Assembly: GCF_037893015.1 (NCBI RefSeq) | Contig: NC_133658.1 | Coordinates: 287,065,719-287,129,718, forward strand | DNA length: 64,000 nucleotides | Origin: Macrotis lagotis | Taxonomy: Eukaryota > Chordata > Mammalia > Peramelemorphia > Peramelidae | Direction: 5' to 3' | Shown: positions 1 through 11,327 of the stretch, piece after piece | Layout: every line of letters begins with the position of its first letter | How positions within the stretch are numbered: the first letter of the stretch is position 1 | Notes under the pieces: generated by a model | What the model was told of the DNA's origin: nothing | Database searches by the model: none | What the model saw: the letters and a program-made list of their open reading frames with translations, nothing else | Made by a program: the position numbers and the translations under genes

Positions 1-1270
1 TTCCATGGGAGATAGATGGATTCTCTCAATTTCTATTTTACCTTCTACTTCTAGGATATCTGGGAAATTTTCCTATAGGAATTCATTAAAAATGAGGCCA
101 AAGCTCTTTTCCTGATCATGACTTTCAGGTATCCCAATAATTTTTAAATTATCTTTCCTGAATCTGTTTTCCAGATCAGTTGTTTTTTTAATGAGATGCT
201 TTACATTTTCTTCTAATTTTTCATTCTTTTGGTGTTGAAGTATTGTGTCTTAATTTCTCACAGTTATCAGCTTCCTTTAGCTCCATTCTACATCTGAAGG
301 ATTTGTTTTCTTCAGAGAGCTTTCTTATCTCTTTTTCCATCTGGCCAATTCTGCTTTTTAAAGCATTCTTCTCCTCAGTAACTTTTTGAACTTTTTTATC
401 CATTTGACCTAAGCTGGTTTTTAACATGTTATTTTCTTCAGCATTTTTTTTGGATCTTCTTGACTAAGCTGCTGACTTCTTTTTCATGTTTTTCCTGCAT
501 CTCTCTCATTTCTTTTACCAATTTTCCTTCTATCTCCCTCACTTGATTTTCAAAAAAATCTTTTTTTGAGCTCTGTCATAGCCTGAACCCAACTTCCATT
601 TTTCTTGGAGTCTATAGATGCTGAAGCTTGTACTTCCTCCTCTTCAGATTGAGTATTTTTATCCTCCTTGGGATCATAGACAAAGTATTTGTCAATGGTC
701 CCATTCCTCTTTTTTCTCTGTTTACTCATTTCCCCAGCCTGTGCCTCATTTTGGGGTGCTTCCTGAGCTTTTTAGTATTATTGGCATGCCCGCCCCCCCC
801 CCCAAGGACCTCAGTGTGTGAGGCTTTGATTGCTCTCCTGGTCTGTGAATGACCACAAGCACACCTTTCTGCCACAGGGCTGAGGGGGCGGCATCCCTGT
901 TCTATGAGGGGGCCTGGACTGTGACCAGGATCTGAATGTGATCAGGGTCCCAGAGTCCTAATCCAGGGACAGAGGACAGACCTCAGACGTCTATCTCTAC
1001 TCCCCTACCTTTGGTGGACCTGGGACTCAAGGCATAGTTGCCTGGAGACTCCTGCTTGCTGGCTCCTGCTTCTGTTTCCTGGATCTGGGCATGCTGACTG
1101 CTGGGACCTGCTGACTGCACTAACTGCTCTGACTGCCACAACTGCCCTGAAGGCCTGGGCTTTGGGCTCAGTCTGGCAAAGGTCTCCTTGCTGATCCTCC
1201 AAGTTGTTCCCAGTGCTCCCTTTAGGTCAGGAAACTGCTTCTGCTGCCAAGAGCCATGGCTTCCAGGCTC
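1..1270 (-). mobile_element. HAL1-type (L1 ORF1-only) element, cut by the window edge
   Basis: Read on the minus strand, 221-427 encodes a lysine/glutamate-rich coiled coil with repeated KNALKSRIGQMEKEI-like heptads. The same motif occurs in the ORF1-like elements at 19.2-21.8 kb and 62.3-62.7 kb. Positions 1-200 are the reverse complement of the segment that follows the coiled coil in those copies (lnRDNLKIIGIPES-type text). About 640-1270 is a GC-richer stretch that I read as the element's 5' leader. The frame is broken by stops, so this is a dead copy. An ordinary L1 with ORF2 outside the window cannot be excluded. Confidence 0.65.
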
Positions 1271-1300
1271 TCTGGGGTTGTGGTACTGGTATTGTTAACA

Positions 1301-1372
1301 GAATGCAGGGAAAAAACACAGCACTGGCACTAGTACTGAATGCAGAAAAAAACACAGCACTGGTGCTAGTAA
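1301..1372. repeat. Two-copy tandem repeat, unit about 35 bp
   Basis: A unit beginning gaatgcag, followed by an A-run and cacagcactgg..ctagta, occurs twice back to back with a few differences. No gene overlaps it. Confidence 0.6.
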
Positions 1373-1919
1373 GATGAAAAGGAAAATGATGATCATTGCT
1401 CCCCTAAATGTAAATATTCTGTTTGGGGTGGATTAGTCAGGCTTTTCTCTGCACATTCTAGCAGATGTGGATCAGCAAGCAGGACTATTCTCCATTACAA
1501 ATGCTTCTAAATGGACTGCCAGCAGATGCATAGAATTTTCTGCCTGATTATTTAGAAAGTATAAATTTACCCTGGCAAATGATGCAGCACATGTTAGCCT
1601 GATGAATCTGGTAAAATAAGCCTTCTTTGAAAAGAATAAAAAAAAAGAAAAATAAAAAAAAGAAAAGAATCTTGTTGGAAGGGAAGCTTTTATCTGATAT
1701 TATCCAAGTTTCAACACTTTTTAGATTGTTGAACCATTACTAATACAGTGAACAGTTGATCCCTTAATCTATATTTTAGCATACTTTGTACATATTTATG
1801 ATCTAATTTATTTTGATAGTAAGGCTAAGAGTTAACTTCTATAGAGAATATGGTTATATATTATATGACTAAATAACAGCCATCAGTTTCACAGTCTAGT
1901 TCTATTAAGCATCAAATTA
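1373..1919. other. Unassigned AT-rich intergenic stretch
   Basis: No coding signal or recognised repeat. It contains an A-rich run at 1626-1670 that may be the tail of an old retroposon. Confidence 0.4.
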
Positions 1920-3060
1920 AGGGTGGAACCAAAATGGAGTAAAGCAGGAAATTACTTGAATTCTTCCAAATTCACCTTCAAATAACTATAAAGTAATGCC
2001 TCAAAATGTTCTGAAGGGGCAGAACCAACAATAAGAAGGGGTGAACAATTTTCCTCCCAATACAAATTAGAAGTTTGTCAAGAAAGGTCTGTTTCACTGG
2101 GATAAAAGCAAAGTTCAGTCCAGTGCAGGCAACATCCAGGCAAGCCAGCAATAAGGCCCCATTGACCCAATGTAGGCCAACATCAAGGCCTGTACCCCTC
2201 TCCCACAGGATAGCTGCAAGGTCCCATGCCTGCTGCACAAGAAGCTTGGGATAGTGCCCCCTCCATCTCAGAAGCAGGGCCCAACTTAAATATAAAGTTA
2301 CAAGTCATAAAATAGGCCAGAAAAATAAGCAAAAAACAAAGAACCTGGGCACAGAATGTTATTATGGAAACAGAGAAGATCAAAATACAAAATCAAAAGT
2401 GGACAACAATGTTAAAATGACTATATTTGAAGCCTTAAAAAATGAATAGGTCTCAGGCTGAAAAAGAACTACTGGAAGAACTCAAAAAAGAATTATAAAA
2501 AAATAAGAAAAAAATTGGGAAAAGAAATGAGAATAATTCAAGAGAATAATGAAAGAAGAGTCAATAGCTTGATAAAGAAAGCACAAAATATTGTGAAAAG
2601 ACATGCAAAAATTCTCTGAAGAAAATAACTTCTTAAAAAGTAGAATTGACCAAATGGAAAATAAGGTACAAAAACTTATTGAAGAATGAAATTGAACATG
2701 AAATTTCAGTTGCTGAAGAAGAAAAATTATGGAGCTGGGTGAGTAGAAGCTAATGACTCTTAGGAGATATTGAGAAATAATTTTAAAAAATCAAAAGAAT
2801 GAAAAAATAAAAGAAAATTTGAATTATCTCATTGGGAAAAAATGACCTAGAAAAATAGATCCAGAAGAGATAATTTAAGAAATTATTAAACTACCTGAAA
2901 GTTATGATCAAAAGAAAGTAATTTTCAAGAAAAATCATTTAGATACCATATAGTCTGAGGGTAAAATAGGAATTGAAAGAATCTACCAGTCATCTCTTAA
3001 AAGATATACAGAAATTAAAACTCCCATAAATATTATAGCCAAATTCCAAAGCTTTTAATT
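1920..3060 (+). mobile_element. HAL1-type / L1 5' and ORF1 fragment, decayed
   Basis: It starts with text like the 5' leader of the element at 17.03 kb (aaccaaaatggagtaaag; aaagtaatgcctcaaaatg). From about 2400 it continues with A-rich, coiled-coil-like ORF1 remnants, including gaccaaatggaaaataaggtacaaaa and an aacagatccagaagagataat-like segment at about 2855. Many stops are present. It runs into unassigned sequence near 3060. Confidence 0.55.
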
Positions 3061-3880
3061 TTTATAGGTATCAATCATTATGTGGAGATGATAAGATATT
3101 TGGTGGAGAGTTGTGACTACTTTCTCCATTGTCTTGGATACAAAGAAGTGGGGGAGAGTTGTGGAATATGTATGATGGTCTATATAAACGTGTATAAAAT
3201 GTAGTGGAAGAATGTGAAAAGTATTGCCTCTCCAAAGAGTGAGGGCAAAGGAAATTTGCAGAAAGTTTGTGAAGAAATGCAACTAAAATATTATTTTTAA
3301 GAACAAAACCAAAACAACAGATTTTTTAAAAGGAAACAATTTGGTAAGATTTCTATAATCACATGCTTTCTCTATCAATAACAATAGAGTCATTGTATTT
3401 GGATTCTGATATCAGAATCCCCAATGTGCTTAGCAGGAAAGTAGAAATGATGTAAAAGAAGGGGGTAAAGAAAGAAGGAAGAAAAGAAATAATTTTATAT
3501 AGTGTTTATCATATATATTGAGTGGTTGGTATGAGCATTGAGGGAAGACAAGTACCTCCTGTGTTAGGCATTGCCAAGCTCTTTTCAGGGCTGCTCATTC
3601 ACCTTTGGTGTCCATCTGGCACTCAGCTCTCACCTATGGCTCTAAGAAGCAGTAATATGTGTAGTGGCCACAACTGAAGGCTAAACCAGCTCACCAAAGG
3701 GCCACAAACCCATTGGTGAGTTAGAGGGTGTCTACCCCCAGCATGTAAAAACTTCTTCTTATGCAATGGGATCATGAGAACAATTTGTTCCACTGGCCGT
3801 GCATGAGGTGACTTAAGTTGACACTGGGGAAGGCTTAGAGCTTGTCCAGACATTGAAGATACCAAGGTAATACATTATAT
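3061..3880. other. Unassigned intergenic stretch
   Basis: No convincing ORF or repeat family. The short ORFs here have no recognisable motif. Confidence 0.35.
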
Positions 3881-3995
3881 CTGGAACCTTTTGTCTTGTC
3901 ATTAGACTTTGATGACTCTGGATGAGAAAGTGAGAATGATGACAACTCCAATAGCATTAAGACAAAGGACAAACAACAACAAAAACAAGGCAGTT
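3880..3995 (+). repeat. Marsupial interspersed repeat with (caacaa) tail, family not named
   Basis: The segment from gactttgatgactctgg through gagaaagtgag to aaggacaaacaacaac is a decayed copy of a repeat I recognise as common in marsupial DNA. The same family appears inverted at 25.58-25.85 kb. Superfamily was not resolved by eye. Confidence 0.45.
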
Positions 3996-5039
3996 TGTTT
4001 TCAAAGAGTTAAAATTCTAATGAATAAGACAATACATAAAAGGGAGCTGAAAAGTGGTGGATGGGAAGGGATCCCTTTGCAGATAGTATGAAGTGTCCTG
4101 AAGGCCCAGTCCTTAGAAAGAGAAGGTTAAGAAAAGGGAGAGAGCAAGTCACTTGTATGAATTGGGAGGTTTTAGTAGCTGAGTGTAATATCTAAATTTA
4201 CCACTAAGGGGCTGCCTGCTGAAGTTATCAGCCTTGGCTCTGCCATGTACTTTTTCACACACCTGAAGGAATAGTCATTTTCTGAAAAGCTTCAGTATCC
4301 TATGCCAGCCCTGGAAGTTAATCTGTTGGTCAACTTCCCTCCCATCACTTCTCTTTACTCCACCCCCTTCCCCATTCTCTAAACACAGAACCTGCTGGTA
4401 CCTTGCCTTGGGAGATTTGTTAGTTAATCTATCTACACTGGCTGACTTCCAACTGATCTGTATGAGAGAATAAAATGGAATATTGCTCAAAAATATGAAA
4501 TATGTAATCGCTATCTGTCTGAGTCCTTATTTCATGAAATAGTTTACTCTCTCAAGTCATTTCCTAAGGCATTTATAGATTCAGACATTTAAGCATGTAT
4601 CATGATCATACAGTTTTTTTGTACATAAATGAATGAAGAAAAAAGGAAACCAGGTGAGAGACTCCTGTCTGGAGACAGTTGATAAGGTGGCTCAGCTCAG
4701 TTAAGGGAAAGAGTCCTGGTTCTCATCCAGGAGCAAATTCCCTGAAGGTTTTAGTGTGGCAAGCTAGGGTGAGGAATTCAACAAATCCTGCTGGCTTCTC
4801 TCATATTGGCTTCTTCCTTCTTCAGCAGCCTAAAGTAAGGTTGGCATTATCCTCTCTTGAAGCTGGGTGCCAGAAGAGCCAGAAGCAATTACAGAACCCA
4901 GAGAAAATGAAGGTTGTCTCTGTTTCTCTCTGTCTCTGTCTCTGTTTCTCTGTCTTTCTGTCTCTCTGTCTCTGAAGCAGCACCAATCACATCAATGAAG
5001 AGAGATCTTATACTGAAGGACTCTCACATGCAGATTACA
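3996..5039. other. Unassigned stretch with a short (tctctg)n tract
   Basis: No gene seen. A TCTCTG/TCTG-rich microsatellite lies at about 4915-4975. The ORF at 4679-4975 ends inside this tract and has no recognisable domain. Confidence 0.4.
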
Positions 5040-6200
5040 TATCATAGCAATAAATTCTAAATGGATACACAACCTTAATATTAAAGATTTTACTATAAAA
5101 GAAATAGAAGAGAAGTAAATTATATATTTGTCACAGATATAGATAGGAGATGAATTCTTGATTAAAATGGGATAGAGGCAATTACAAAAGATGAAACATA
5201 TTTAACTTCTGCTAAACAAGATTAATGTACCTAAATTAAAAAGAGAAGCATCAAATGGAAGGAAAAGTCTATCAGATTTCTCAAGTGTTATATAATATGT
5301 ACAAACAGTAGATTATATATAAGACCAAAAACCCCCAATCAATAAGTGGTCAAAGGATATGAACAAACAATTCTCAAAAGAAGTATTGCAAACCATTAAC
5401 AACCACATGAAAGAATTCTCCAAATCACTAATAATAAGGGAAATGCAAATTCAAACAACATTAAGATTTCACCTAATACCCCAGAAACCAGCAAAGGTGA
5501 CAGAAGATGGTGGATAGTCAGTGCTGGAGGAATGAGGCATGCTGGTGTATTAGTGGTAAAGCTATGAATCAGTGGAACTATTTTGGAAAGCAATTTGAAA
5601 TTATGCAAATAAATTTACTAAAAGGCCCATATCTCTTAACTCAGACATTGCTAAGGAGGCCATTGATAAGAAAGTTCCCATATCCACCAAAATATTTTTA
5701 ACAAAACTTTTTGTGATAGTGAACAATTGGAAACAAAGTAGACCTGCATTGATTGAGCAATGGATAAATTGTGGTATATGAATATAATGGGATATTACTA
5801 TAAGAAATATTGTATGTGATGAATATAGAAAAGAAAGAGCTACATGAACTGATGCAAAGTGAAATAAACAAGGCCCCCCAAAAATATTCACAATGATTAT
5901 AAGTGGAAAGAAAAATGACTGCTGCAAAATTATAAAGAACAAGCATATCCTGAAAGAGGAGAGATGAGAAGGCTTTCTCATCCCACTCCTTTGTAGAGAT
6001 GGCAGGTCTACAGGTGTTTCACATTATACATATTTGCAGTCTTTTCCTAATGTATTGATCAGTTATGTTAACTTTTCCCCCTTCTCTTTTGTCTTTAAAA
6101 ATACTTTTTCTTATATGGCATCACTCACTGAAAGAAGAAAGGAGAGAGATGATGGGCAAAATTATAGTGATACGAAAAGATATTGATAAAAACAAATTTT
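5040..6200 (+). mobile_element. L1 fragment: end of ORF2 plus 3'UTR, decayed
   Basis: In the + direction the text follows the last part of marsupial L1 ORF2: saying aaccaaaaacccccaatcaataag, then gaacaaacaattctcaaaag, then a segment equivalent to the minus-strand L1 at 42.3-43.0 kb (aaatgcaaattcaaacaaca, tggaaagcaatttg). A 3'UTR-like stretch follows. Frameshifts and stops are frequent. Confidence 0.65.
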
Positions 6201-6384
6201 TAAAAGGTCCATGCAAAGGAGGAAGATAATAAAACAAAAAGGAATAAACTTCATCTTGTGCCAGTATTATCAGAAATTGTTCTGCTAGTCTGTTGGACTC
6301 TGAGGGAAATCATTCAAAAAAGAAAAGATATTAGGATATATTCAATTCCTATATCACATGGGATATTATGGATAAGATGCTTTG

Positions 6385-6790
6385 GAGCTGAAAGGGGGAT
6401 AATTTGGGCAAGAATTGAGTGAGGGAGGTAGGATAAAATTCGGGTGAGCAATACATGACCATAAGAATGAATGGGAGGAGAGAGTATATTTTTTGTATGA
6501 GAAGAAAGTGATAAAAAAATCAATAAAATATTTCCAGAAGTTAAGAAGGCTAAATAATTAATGATCCACATGAGTTATTAGAAGTAGAACTTCACAATTA
6601 AGAAATGACAAAAATCACAATAAAAATTATACTAACTTTTTACTTAACTTTGAATTTCTTTATTTTTAAAAATGTTTTATTGATATAGTTGCTTACATCA
6701 TCACAGTTTTCCCAAATATTTTTCCCTCTCCCCTTCCCAGAGAGCTATGTCATAGAACAAGTGATTTTCTATTGCAGGGAATGCAGTCTA
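6385..6790. repeat. First copy of a ~390-bp repeated unit (second at 9.45 kb)
   Basis: The unit starts near gataatttgggcaagaa, passes aagttaagaaggctaaataa and cacaattaagaaatgac, and ends in an inverted L1 3'-end-like piece (aaatgttttattgatata ... cttcccagagagc). The copy at 9459-9835 keeps the same order and the same internal junction, at roughly 80% identity by eye. Confidence 0.6.
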
Positions 6791-7790
6791 CCACATCAGG
6801 CATTATAAATCCAAGTCAATCCAAATAAGAGTTATATTCTTGTTTAATTTCTCATATCTTGGCTCAGAAGTTATTAAAATTAATGTACACCATGAAAAAA
6901 TAGTCCCAGGGTCTTTGAGGTTCCCTGCCAGAAGGTGTTCTGAGTCTTCAGAATTCTGATGGTTTCCTTCTTCATCTGATGTCCTTGAGAGCAAAGCATG
7001 TAGGCTAGGTATGATAGGGTTGGAGTAAGATGAGTGGAGGAATCAGAGGTAGAGTTGATTGTGTGGTTCTACTGAGTCCTTCTTTTACTTACTGCCTTCA
7101 TTGATCAGAGACTTCAATTAACAAGTCTGTTCCATGAATGAGAATGAGAGTGGGAGAGCTCAGGTTCTGTCCCAGGACTTCAAATTTTAGGAGACACTGA
7201 CAAAACTTGCAGTCTAGCAGCATAAAAACATCTGAGTTTTGCACCTAGCTAGAAGAAATAATTAGTCAAAATAGGAAGTTAACAAATTCAGATGACTGAA
7301 CCCCAAGTAAGCTCTTTTCTGGGCCTCTTGACTCTGCTGGCCCACTGCAGATTGTCCCAGGACAACAAAAAAGGTTGTTGGCAATGCTTGAAATACTCCA
7401 TTTTGTTTTTCCAGAGGTCTTATGCTACCCCCCCCCCTTGCACACTGTAGGGAGGGAGGGGAAGAAGAGTTAGCTTTTCCCCCATTAAAGACTCTGACCT
7501 TGTCCAAATTCTCTAATTTATGAACCCAAGACTTCATATCTTTGGTCCCTGCATAGGTCCAAATGTAACAGCCAGAGGCTGACCTTTAAGACCTTTTCTG
7601 GCCAATTCAGAGATAATGCTGTTCTGAGGGGTGGGAGACTGGGGTAGTTAGAAAAGTTTTATGAATAGAGTGGGATTTGATCTAGAACCTTAAAATAGGT
7701 AGGATTTAGAAAAATCATGAAGGAGTGGGGGAGAGCAAAAGGCTTTACAGGAATATAATGGCATATTCTAACCATATCCAAATGGAGGTA
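6791..7790. other. Unassigned intergenic stretch
   Basis: No gene or repeat family recognised. A C-homopolymer lies at about 7429-7438. The minus-strand ORF at 7262-7537 has no recognisable motif. Confidence 0.35.
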
Positions 7791-7799
7791 TTCCTGTCC

Positions 7800-7935
7800 T
7801 TTGTTTGACAGAAGGGATTGATGTTTCTGAACATCATGGCAAGGCATTTCAATTCTAAGTTTCTTCATCTGTAAAATGAGGGAAGTGGATTGAATTATCT
7901 CTAATGTCCCTTCCCATTCTAAATCCTGTAGCCTT
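7800..7935 (+). mobile_element. MIR/THER-type SINE 3' part
   Basis: The segment ttcttcatctgtaaaatgag, then a g-rich piece and ttcccattctaaatcctg, is the conserved core-to-3' portion of MIR-like SINEs. Confidence 0.55.
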
Positions 7936-7999
7936 AGCCAAAAAGTAAAATGCCTAGATTAGGTGGAAGGAATTATGAAGCAGGCACAACCACTGAGGC

Positions 8000-8240
8000 G
8001 GGGGCAACTAGGTGGTGCAGTGAATATAGTACAGAACCCAGAGTCAGGAAGACTTGAATTCAAATCTGGTCTTGGATACTGGCTAGGTGTGTGACCCTTA
8101 ACCCTATTAGCCTCAGTTTCTTCATTCATAAAATGAACTAGAGAATGAAGTGGCAAACCACTCCAGTATCTTCCCCAAGAAAACCCCAGATGGGGTCACA
8201 AAGAGTAGGACATGACTGAAACAACTGAACAACAAAACAA
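8000..8240 (+). mobile_element. tRNA-derived SINE with RTE/BovB-like 3' tail
   Basis: The 5' part is the tRNA-like head (ggggcaactaggtggtgcag, with a box-B-like gaattcaaatctgg). The 3' part, from actagagaatgaagtggcaa through accccagatggggtcac to acatgactgaaacaactgaa, resembles the 3' end of RTE-clade LINEs. It ends in an acaacaaaacaa tail. Confidence 0.75.
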
Positions 8241-8625
8241 TGCAATCATTGTAAAATCTTGAGTCACAGTTGGAATGTCTATTCCTCACCTTTTCTGTTC
8301 TCATTTTCTGCCTTCTTTTCTTGCCTTTCTTTCACCCTCTGAATTCCTTGAATTTTTTCCTACCGTTACCCTTGGTTTTTCAAATATGGCTGCATTTGCT
8401 AGCCCTTCTCTTTTTCCTCCCCTTCCCACCTTACCCTTCCTCTTTACTTCACCATATGATCCCAGAGCCCCATCGTTTCTCTTGCCATAAGAGTTCCCAG
8501 TAGAGATGGAGACTTGGAGGTAATCTTCACTAGTTGCCCTATTTCTTTGGCCTATTAAAATCTGGGAAACAGGGATTCTCATGAGATGGTTAGGAGTCAA
8601 CAATGTTACTATTTCTCATTGCCTA
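8241..8625. other. Unassigned pyrimidine-rich stretch
   Basis: C/T-rich DNA gives overlapping low-complexity ORFs on both strands at 8270-8603. None has protein-like composition. Confidence 0.4.
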
Positions 8626-8629
8626 TGAA

Positions 8630-9195
8630 ACAAAATGCAAACAAACACCCTCACCTGGCATTCAAGGCTTTCCAGAATCTGGTCTTAATCTACATGTCCA
8701 ATCTATGTTTATAATCTCTTCCTACAATCTTTGTTACAACCAAACCAGACTAATGGATGTCTCCTGAGGTTGACCTGTTACCTTCTAGCTCCATGCATTT
8801 GGGCAGGCTGTTGTCCACATCTGTAATACACTCTCATCCATCATTTTATTAGTTTCCTCCCAGGAGGTCCACTAAAAGCCTATAGCTTCCAGACTCAGTT
8901 CAGGTTGTATCTCCCTCATGAAATTTTTTTAGGTGAAACCTTTTCAGCGTAACTCCTCCCACATGAAAGCATGTGATTTTCTATTTCCCTAGAACATCCT
9001 TTCAAGCTTTTCTCTTTTAAAGCCTTTACCTTTTATCCTCCTTTTTTGTATACATGTTGATTCCACAACACCCTCTCCCCCCTACCTCCAGCCCTTTCAG
9101 ATAGACTGTAAGCTCTTTGAAAGCAAGAATCGTGTTATTTATATTTTGTATCTATAACACCTAACATGGTTCTTGTATGTATTCCATTTCCTCAA
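8630..9195 (+). mobile_element. L2 LINE 3' end
   Basis: The segment runs from acctggcattcaaggctttccagaatctgg to agactgtaagctctttgaaagcaagaatcgtgtt and cctaacatggttcttg. This is the diagnostic L2 3' terminal region, in + orientation. Confidence 0.7.
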
Positions 9196-9458
9196 GGATC
9201 CATTTTCTCATTATTGTGTTTATGTTAACTAATATATAATACAGTCTCTGACTTGATAGAGGATCTTTGAGAGTTCCTGTGACTGAAAAATCCATCTGTC
9301 TACTCCCAATATGAGAATAACCTTCCCAAAATTTGCTAGGATGATTTTCAGTTTGTAAGAAATTTGGGGAGAGGCAATGTATTGGGGAAAGATTAATCAG
9401 AGATTGGTGACTTTAATGGAGAGAGTATAAATTTGGAAAGAGAGGAAAATGGAGTTAA

Positions 9459-10050
9459 GAGGTGATAATTTGGGCAAGAATGAATGGAGGAGGTAAGAAA
9501 ATTTTGGAGGGGCAATACATGAACATGAGAATGAATGTGAGGAAAAAGGATAGTTTTTTTTGGTATGAGAAAAAAGAGAGTAAAAACCCACTAAAATATT
9601 TTCAAAAGTTAAGAAGGCTAAATAATGAGCAACATGAGTTATTATTACTATATGAAGTTGAAACTGCACAATTGAGAAATGACAAAAAAATGAAAATTAT
9701 ATTAACTTTTTGTTTAACTTTTTATTTCTTTCCTTTAAAAAATGTTTTGTTGATAGTTTCTTACATCACCATGGTTTCCCCCAAATATCTTTCCCTCTCC
9801 CCTTCCCAGAGAGCCATCTCATAGAACAAATAGAATCTTTTATTTTTAAGAGAGGGGGACTTGTGATCTTCCCACTCCAAGTAGGTTGGAGTGTCATATC
9901 TCCTCAGGCTATTCTGCTTGATCTTTATCATTTTATTACGTTTACTTTAGATTTGTTTGGTGTGTAGTTGTTCTTTTCATTTACATTGTTGCAGTTACTA
10001 TGTTTGTTGTCTCCTTGGCTCTACTTGCTTTATACTTCTTTTAATGTAGC
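9459..10050. repeat. Second copy of the 390-bp unit plus inverted L1 3' sequence
   Basis: 9459-9835 duplicates 6394-6775. The L1 3'UTR-like part in minus orientation continues further here, to about 10050 (gttgttgtctccttggctctacttgc), which also occurs in the L1 tail at 16.6 kb. Confidence 0.55.
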
Positions 10051-10128
10051 CTTAGTCTTTTCAACAAAAGCAATGTGTTAAATGTAAACTGTAAGAGTCT
10101 TTGGTGAGTACTGTGTAGGCAGAGCCCG

Positions 10129-10391
10129 TCGCTTCCACACACTGCCATCGGGGGCGAACAAGACAACATCTCAGAGACCTCCTCCGTTGTCAGGGGCAAC
10201 AGCCCAACTCCCGAGACTCCAAAACAAAGGACTCCGCCAAGTCGGACCATAAAGACAGAGCAGAGTAGCTCGGGTAAGGATGCGAAGCAACCAGTTGGAA
10301 GCCCGGGTCCCGAGCTCTTGAAACCCAACAGGCTCCTATTTCCCCCGAATGCTCTTGGATCCTGTGCCTATCCGGCGCAGCCTTTGCCAAG
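10129..10391 (+). promoter_or_regulatory. CpG-dense patch: probable CCDC180 promoter and untranslated first exon
   Basis: I count about 15 CpGs in roughly 250 bp here, against a nearly CpG-free background elsewhere in the window. The patch lies 0.8-1.0 kb upstream of the first coding exon. Two + strand 5' splice-site candidates follow: CTCGG|gtaagg (exon end 10273) and CCAAG|gtagct (exon end 10391). Either could join to the acceptor at 11163. No TATA box is evident. Which donor is used, and where transcription starts, is not determined by sequence alone. Confidence 0.5.
10186..10200 (+). promoter_or_regulatory. RFX X-box-like motif
   Basis: GTTGTC-AGG-GGCAAC is an imperfect inverted repeat matching the RFX X-box consensus (GTNRCC, 0-3 nt spacer, RGYAAC) with one change in the left half. 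RFX2/RFX3 X-boxes drive ciliary genes, which fits the downstream gene. Function is inferred. Confidence 0.5.
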
Positions 10392-11163
10392 GTAGCTTCT
10401 TCCCTGGGGTGTGACAAAGTGAGAAAGTGGAGGGTATGAAGAGTTAGTTTGGCGATGTGAGTACTCAGTCTCCTTCTTTCTTCCATTAATTCCCCCCTCT
10501 TCCATTCGTCCTTCTTTTCCTTCTCCCTTCTTCCATTCATCCTCCTCCACATTCTTCCTTTCTCCTCTTTAGTCATCTCCCCCTTAATCTTCCACTCATA
10601 AGTTCATCGATCCCCATTCAACACCCTCTCCCAAATTTCTTATCCTTTCCCCAAGCTCATCTTCCCTTTCCCTGATTTATCCTTGCTCCCACCAAATCCA
10701 TACTTCCTCCAATACTTTGCTTTCTCTCAGTTTCTCCTTTAGGAAATTTGACTTCTGCCAAACCTTTCCCCATTCCATTGATCCCTAAGTACCCATGAAG
10801 TTCCTATCCACTTTTTCTCTTCCCTCTAATTCTCCCTTCAGGTCAGAAAGATAATCTTTTCATACCCTCCCCCCATACACATATTTTATATAACACTGCT
10901 TCCACCCCCCCCCCCCCGGCCAAACTTTCCCCTTCGGCTTCTCCCAAGCACTACCCCTCCCTAATATGAAAGTCTCTTTTCCTTATCTCCTCAAACCTGA
11001 GATCTCCAGTAGTCAGTCTCCAAAGGAAGCTGCCACTAGAGCCTCAGTGACCCTGAATTCAATTCAAGTAAACCTTTATTAGAGCTTTTGTTTCTGTGAG
11101 AAAGTCTTCTGGTTGACTTTGGATATTCCTTTTATTTTCTAACATTCTTTGAATTCTTAACAG
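10392..11163 (+). other. Putative 5'UTR intron, pyrimidine-rich
   Basis: The stretch at 10470-10750 is strongly C/T-rich and a C-homopolymer lies at about 10905-10918. It ends at an acceptor (cttaacag, ag at 11162-11163). The minus-strand ORFs at 10190-10576 are read-throughs of this biased DNA. Confidence 0.4.
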
Positions 11164-11327
11164 AGACTTGGGAAGGAACTAAAAAGATGGCTTCTTTGAA
11201 AAGAGAAAAATCATTACCTGAAAATTTTCCGCCAAAGAACAATATTAGCACAGACAGCATTTCCCTGGTGGGGAAAATGAAGATTGTTCGAAGTGGAAAA
11301 GTCTATAGACAGATCTTTGATGATGAG
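11164..11327 (+). CDS. CCDC180: CCDC180 first coding exon (23-nt 5'UTR, codons 1-47)
   Basis: The acceptor cttaacag ends at 11163. ATG at 11187 sits in a good context (A at -3, G at +4). Codons 1-47 start MASLKREKSLPENF and end SGKVYRQIFDDE. The donor is GATGAG|gtatac, phase 0. The next exon opens with VQLVRSLA, giving the contiguous conserved motif YRQIFDDE-VQLVRSL. This join, and the lack of an upstream in-frame ATG in the exon, support the start chosen. Confidence 0.8.

Noticed and set aside
5601..5981. 126-residue minus-strand ORF
   Set aside because: Lies antisense in a decayed L1 3' region; hydrophobic composition reflects AT-rich complement, no family match.
10190..10576. 128-residue minus-strand ORF in the promoter region
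   Set aside because: Formed by the CpG patch and the C/T-rich stretch; no domain, and overlapping ORFs exist in other frames.
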